Source: Rhodoferax sp. WC2427 (GTDB lineage: Bacteria > Pseudomonadota > Gammaproteobacteria > Burkholderiales > Burkholderiaceae_C). From it: DNA of 64,000 bases. The stretch spans positions 558,001 through 622,000 of the forward strand of contig NZ_CP162006.1 in assembly GCF_040822085.1 (NCBI RefSeq), read 5' to 3'. Made by a program: the position numbers and the translations under genes. The notes beneath the pieces are model-generated. The model made no database searches and was not told the origin of the DNA. It saw only the letters and a program-made list of their open reading frames with translations. Within the stretch, counting starts at the first letter, position 1. Each line of letters opens with the position of its first letter. Of this stretch, positions 62,333 to 64,000 are shown piece by piece.

Positions 62333-64000
62333 TTAAATACCCAGTGGATCCACGTCGATGGCCCAGCGGATCAACCCCTTGGCCTCGGGCTGGCTGCGGG
62401 TGGCGCGCAGCACGGCTTGCCAGGCCAGCAGGAAGCGCTGCAGGGCCTGGCGGGACGGGCTTTCCACCAGCATCTGGGCGCGTTCGATGTTGGCCACGCG
62501 CTGCACGCCCATGGGTACGGCGGGGTAGAGGGTGACGCGGTCCACGTCGGGCACGTCGCAGGCGGCCGCACTGGCCAGCGTCAGAAAGGCCTGGGCGGCT
62601 TCTTGGGTGCGGGCCTCGGCGCGCACCAGGGCCTGGAAGCTGAACGGCGGCATGCCCGCAATGCGGCGCTCTTCGAGTTGGCTGGCGGCAAACGCCGGGT
62701 AGTCGTGCTGGCGCAGCGCGGCAAACAGCGGGTGCTGCGGGTGTTCGGTCTGCACCCACATCTCGCTGGCCGCGCTGTGGGCGGCATCGCGGCCTGCGCG
62801 GCCCCCGGCCTGCATCAGCAGGGCAAACAGGCGCTCGGGTGCGCGGAAGTCGCTGGAGAACAGCGCGCCGTCGGGCTGGATGGCGGCCACCAGGGTGATG
62901 CGGCGGAAGTCGTGGCCCTTGGCGATCATCTGCGTGCCCACCAGCACATCCACCGCGCCGGTGTGCACCTCGGCCAGCTGGGCTTCCAGCGCGCCCTTGG
63001 CCTTGGTGCTGTCGGCATCGATGCGGGCCACCACCACCGGGCCGCCGTCGGGGCGGCGCACGGTGGCGAGCAGCTCGGCCAGGTGTTCTTCCAACCGCTC
63101 GGTGCCGCGGCCCACGGGGGCAATGTCGGGGTTGCCGCAGCTGGGGCAGGCGCGCGGCACGGGTTCGGCGTAACCGCAGTGGTGGCAGCGCAGGCTGCGG
63201 TCGATCTTGTGGAACACGCGGTAGGCGCTGCAATGCGGGCATTCGCTCTTCCATTCGCAGCTGCCGCAGGCCAGCACCGGGGCGTAGCCGCGCCGATTCA
63301 AAAACACCATGCTTTGCTCGCCACGGGCGATGCGCTGCTGGATGGCGGCCAGCAGCTGGGGCGAGAACACGGTTTTCTTTTGCTGCAAGCCCATATCGAC
63401 CAGCCGCACCTTGGGCAGCGCGCCCGCGCCGATGCGGCTGGGCATGGCCAGGCGCACGTAGCGCCCACCCTCGGCAGCCGGGCGGCTGTGGTGCCAGCTC
63501 TCCAGCGACGGGGTGGCCGAGCCGAGCAGTACGCGGCAAGGTTCGGGGTCTGTGGATAAACGGGTTTCCAGCTGGCTGCGGTACACGGCCAGGTCGCGGG
63601 CCGAATAGCGTGCGCCTTCTTGCTGCTTGTAGCTGGGGTCGTGTTCTTCGTCGACCACGATGAGCTTGAGCCGCGGCATGGACGCAAACACCGCCATGCG
63701 CGTACCCAGCACGATGCGCGCTGTGCCCCCGTGGGCGGCCAGCCAGCTTTTCAGGCGCTGCGGGGCGGTCATGCCGCTGTGCATGGACACCACGGCCGCC
63801 GCGCCGAAGCGGGGCTCGAAGCGTGCGCGGAAGCGGGCTTCGAGCTGCGGCGTGAGGTTGATCTCGGGCACCATCACCAGCGCCTGGGCGGTGGGGTCGC
63901 GGGCCAGCAGGCGCTGCACCAGTTGCAAGTACACCTCGGTCTTGCCGCTGCCGGTGGAGCCAAACAGCAGAAACGGGCCATTTTGGGACTCAAAAGTGGC
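62333..64000 (-). CDS. priA: Primosomal replication helicase PriA (partial)
   Basis: This superfamily 2 helicase restarts stalled replication forks. The N-terminal part lies beyond the window; 555 codons remain, starting in the Walker A region GSTGSGKTEVYLQ. Further on come the Walker B DEEHDPSYKQ, the cysteine-rich zinc domain (CGSCEWKSECPHC...CHHCGYAEPVPRACPSCG), the helicase motif GRAGRD and the conserved C-terminus. The frame is open to the window edge. Confidence 0.95.
   Translation of the reverse strand, partial: ATFESQNGPFLLFGSTGSGKTEVYLQLVQRLLARDPTAQALVMVPEINLTPQLEARFRARFEPRFGAAAVVSMHSGMTAPQRLKSWLAAHGGTARIVLGTRMAVFASMPRLKLIVVDEEHDPSYKQQEGARYSARDLAVYRSQLETRLSTDPEPCRVLLGSATPSLESWHHSRPAAEGGRYVRLAMPSRIGAGALPKVRLVDMGLQQKKTVFSPQLLAAIQQRIARGEQSMVFLNRRGYAPVLACGSCEWKSECPHCSAYRVFHKIDRSLRCHHCGYAEPVPRACPSCGNPDIAPVGRGTERLEEHLAELLATVRRPDGGPVVVARIDADSTKAKGALEAQLAEVHTGAVDVLVGTQMIAKGHDFRRITLVAAIQPDGALFSSDFRAPERLFALLMQAGGRAGRDAAHSAASEMWVQTEHPQHPLFAALRQHDYPAFAASQLEERRIAGMPPFSFQALVRAEARTQEAAQAFLTLASAAACDVPDVDRVTLYPAVPMGVQRVANIERAQMLVESPSRQALQRFLLAWQAVLRATRSQPEAKGLIRWAIDVDPLGI

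Overview
The window is a stretch of chromosome from a betaproteobacterium of the order Burkholderiales, most likely family Comamonadaceae (Rhodoferax/Polaromonas/Acidovorax relatives). Grounds: high GC; the rsmB-DUF4390-ntrY-like order; tuf between tRNA genes upstream of secE-nusG-rplKAJL-rpoBC; the tlpA-accB-accC-prmA-DUF3426 run; an Ala/Lys histone H1-like protein beside nrdAB; and the pilR-pilS-PP0621-ccsA-ffh block. It is almost all housekeeping DNA. I see no prophage, CRISPR array, toxin-antitoxin or defence locus.

Layout. 1-1290: right part of an IS21-family element (istA 3' end, complete istB, terminal repeats), then tRNA-Phe. 1587-6505 (minus): rsmB, a DUF4390 protein, an NtrY-like kinase and a short REC-Fis regulator, packed with 4-11 nt overlaps. 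6551-21232 (minus): lemA, then in transcription order tRNA-Tyr, -Gly, -Thr, tuf, tRNA-Trp, secE, nusG, rplK, rplA, rplJ, rplL, rpoB, rpoC and a strong terminator. rpoB carries a one-base insertion. 21360-28158 (minus): ung, trpC, mtgA, aroE, a TonB-like protein, an RNB exoribonuclease with two opposite one-base indels, and a YqiA-like esterase. 28271-34995 (plus): a GGDEF protein, rodA, tldD, an aromatic leader peptide with attenuator, a DAHP synthase and an unknown protein. 35067-36437 (minus): mpl. 36501-41476 (plus): an unknown protein, tlpA, accB, accC, prmA and a zinc-ribbon protein. 41531-51711 (minus): H1-like protein, nrdB, nrdA with paired NrdR boxes, ampD, pilR, pilS, PP0621 and ccsA. 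51835-58750 (plus): ffh and three chemoreceptors. 58869-61550 (minus): a lipoprotein metalloprotease. 61666-62271 (plus): a DTW-domain tRNA modification enzyme. 62333-64000 (minus): priA, cut by the window edge.

Two things stand out beyond the gene list. First, a dispersed 45-65 bp element with a fixed three-part structure (GCTA...TAGC arm, CGCTTA...TAAGCG hairpin, GGCC-T tail) occurs at least nine times, with possible half copies. Several intergenic copies begin exactly at a stop codon or supply it. The full intragenic copies (rsmB, RNB exonuclease, pilR) all lie antisense to the host gene, so they can be read through in frame. Second, the DAHP synthase gene is preceded by an 18-residue peptide with seven aromatic residues followed by a strong intrinsic terminator, which fits transcription attenuation by aromatic amino acid supply.

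Several single-base anomalies in otherwise essential or conserved genes (rpoB, the RNB exonuclease, a mismatch in the tRNA-Phe acceptor stem) suggest some base-level error in this assembly. They should be checked against reads before any biological reading.
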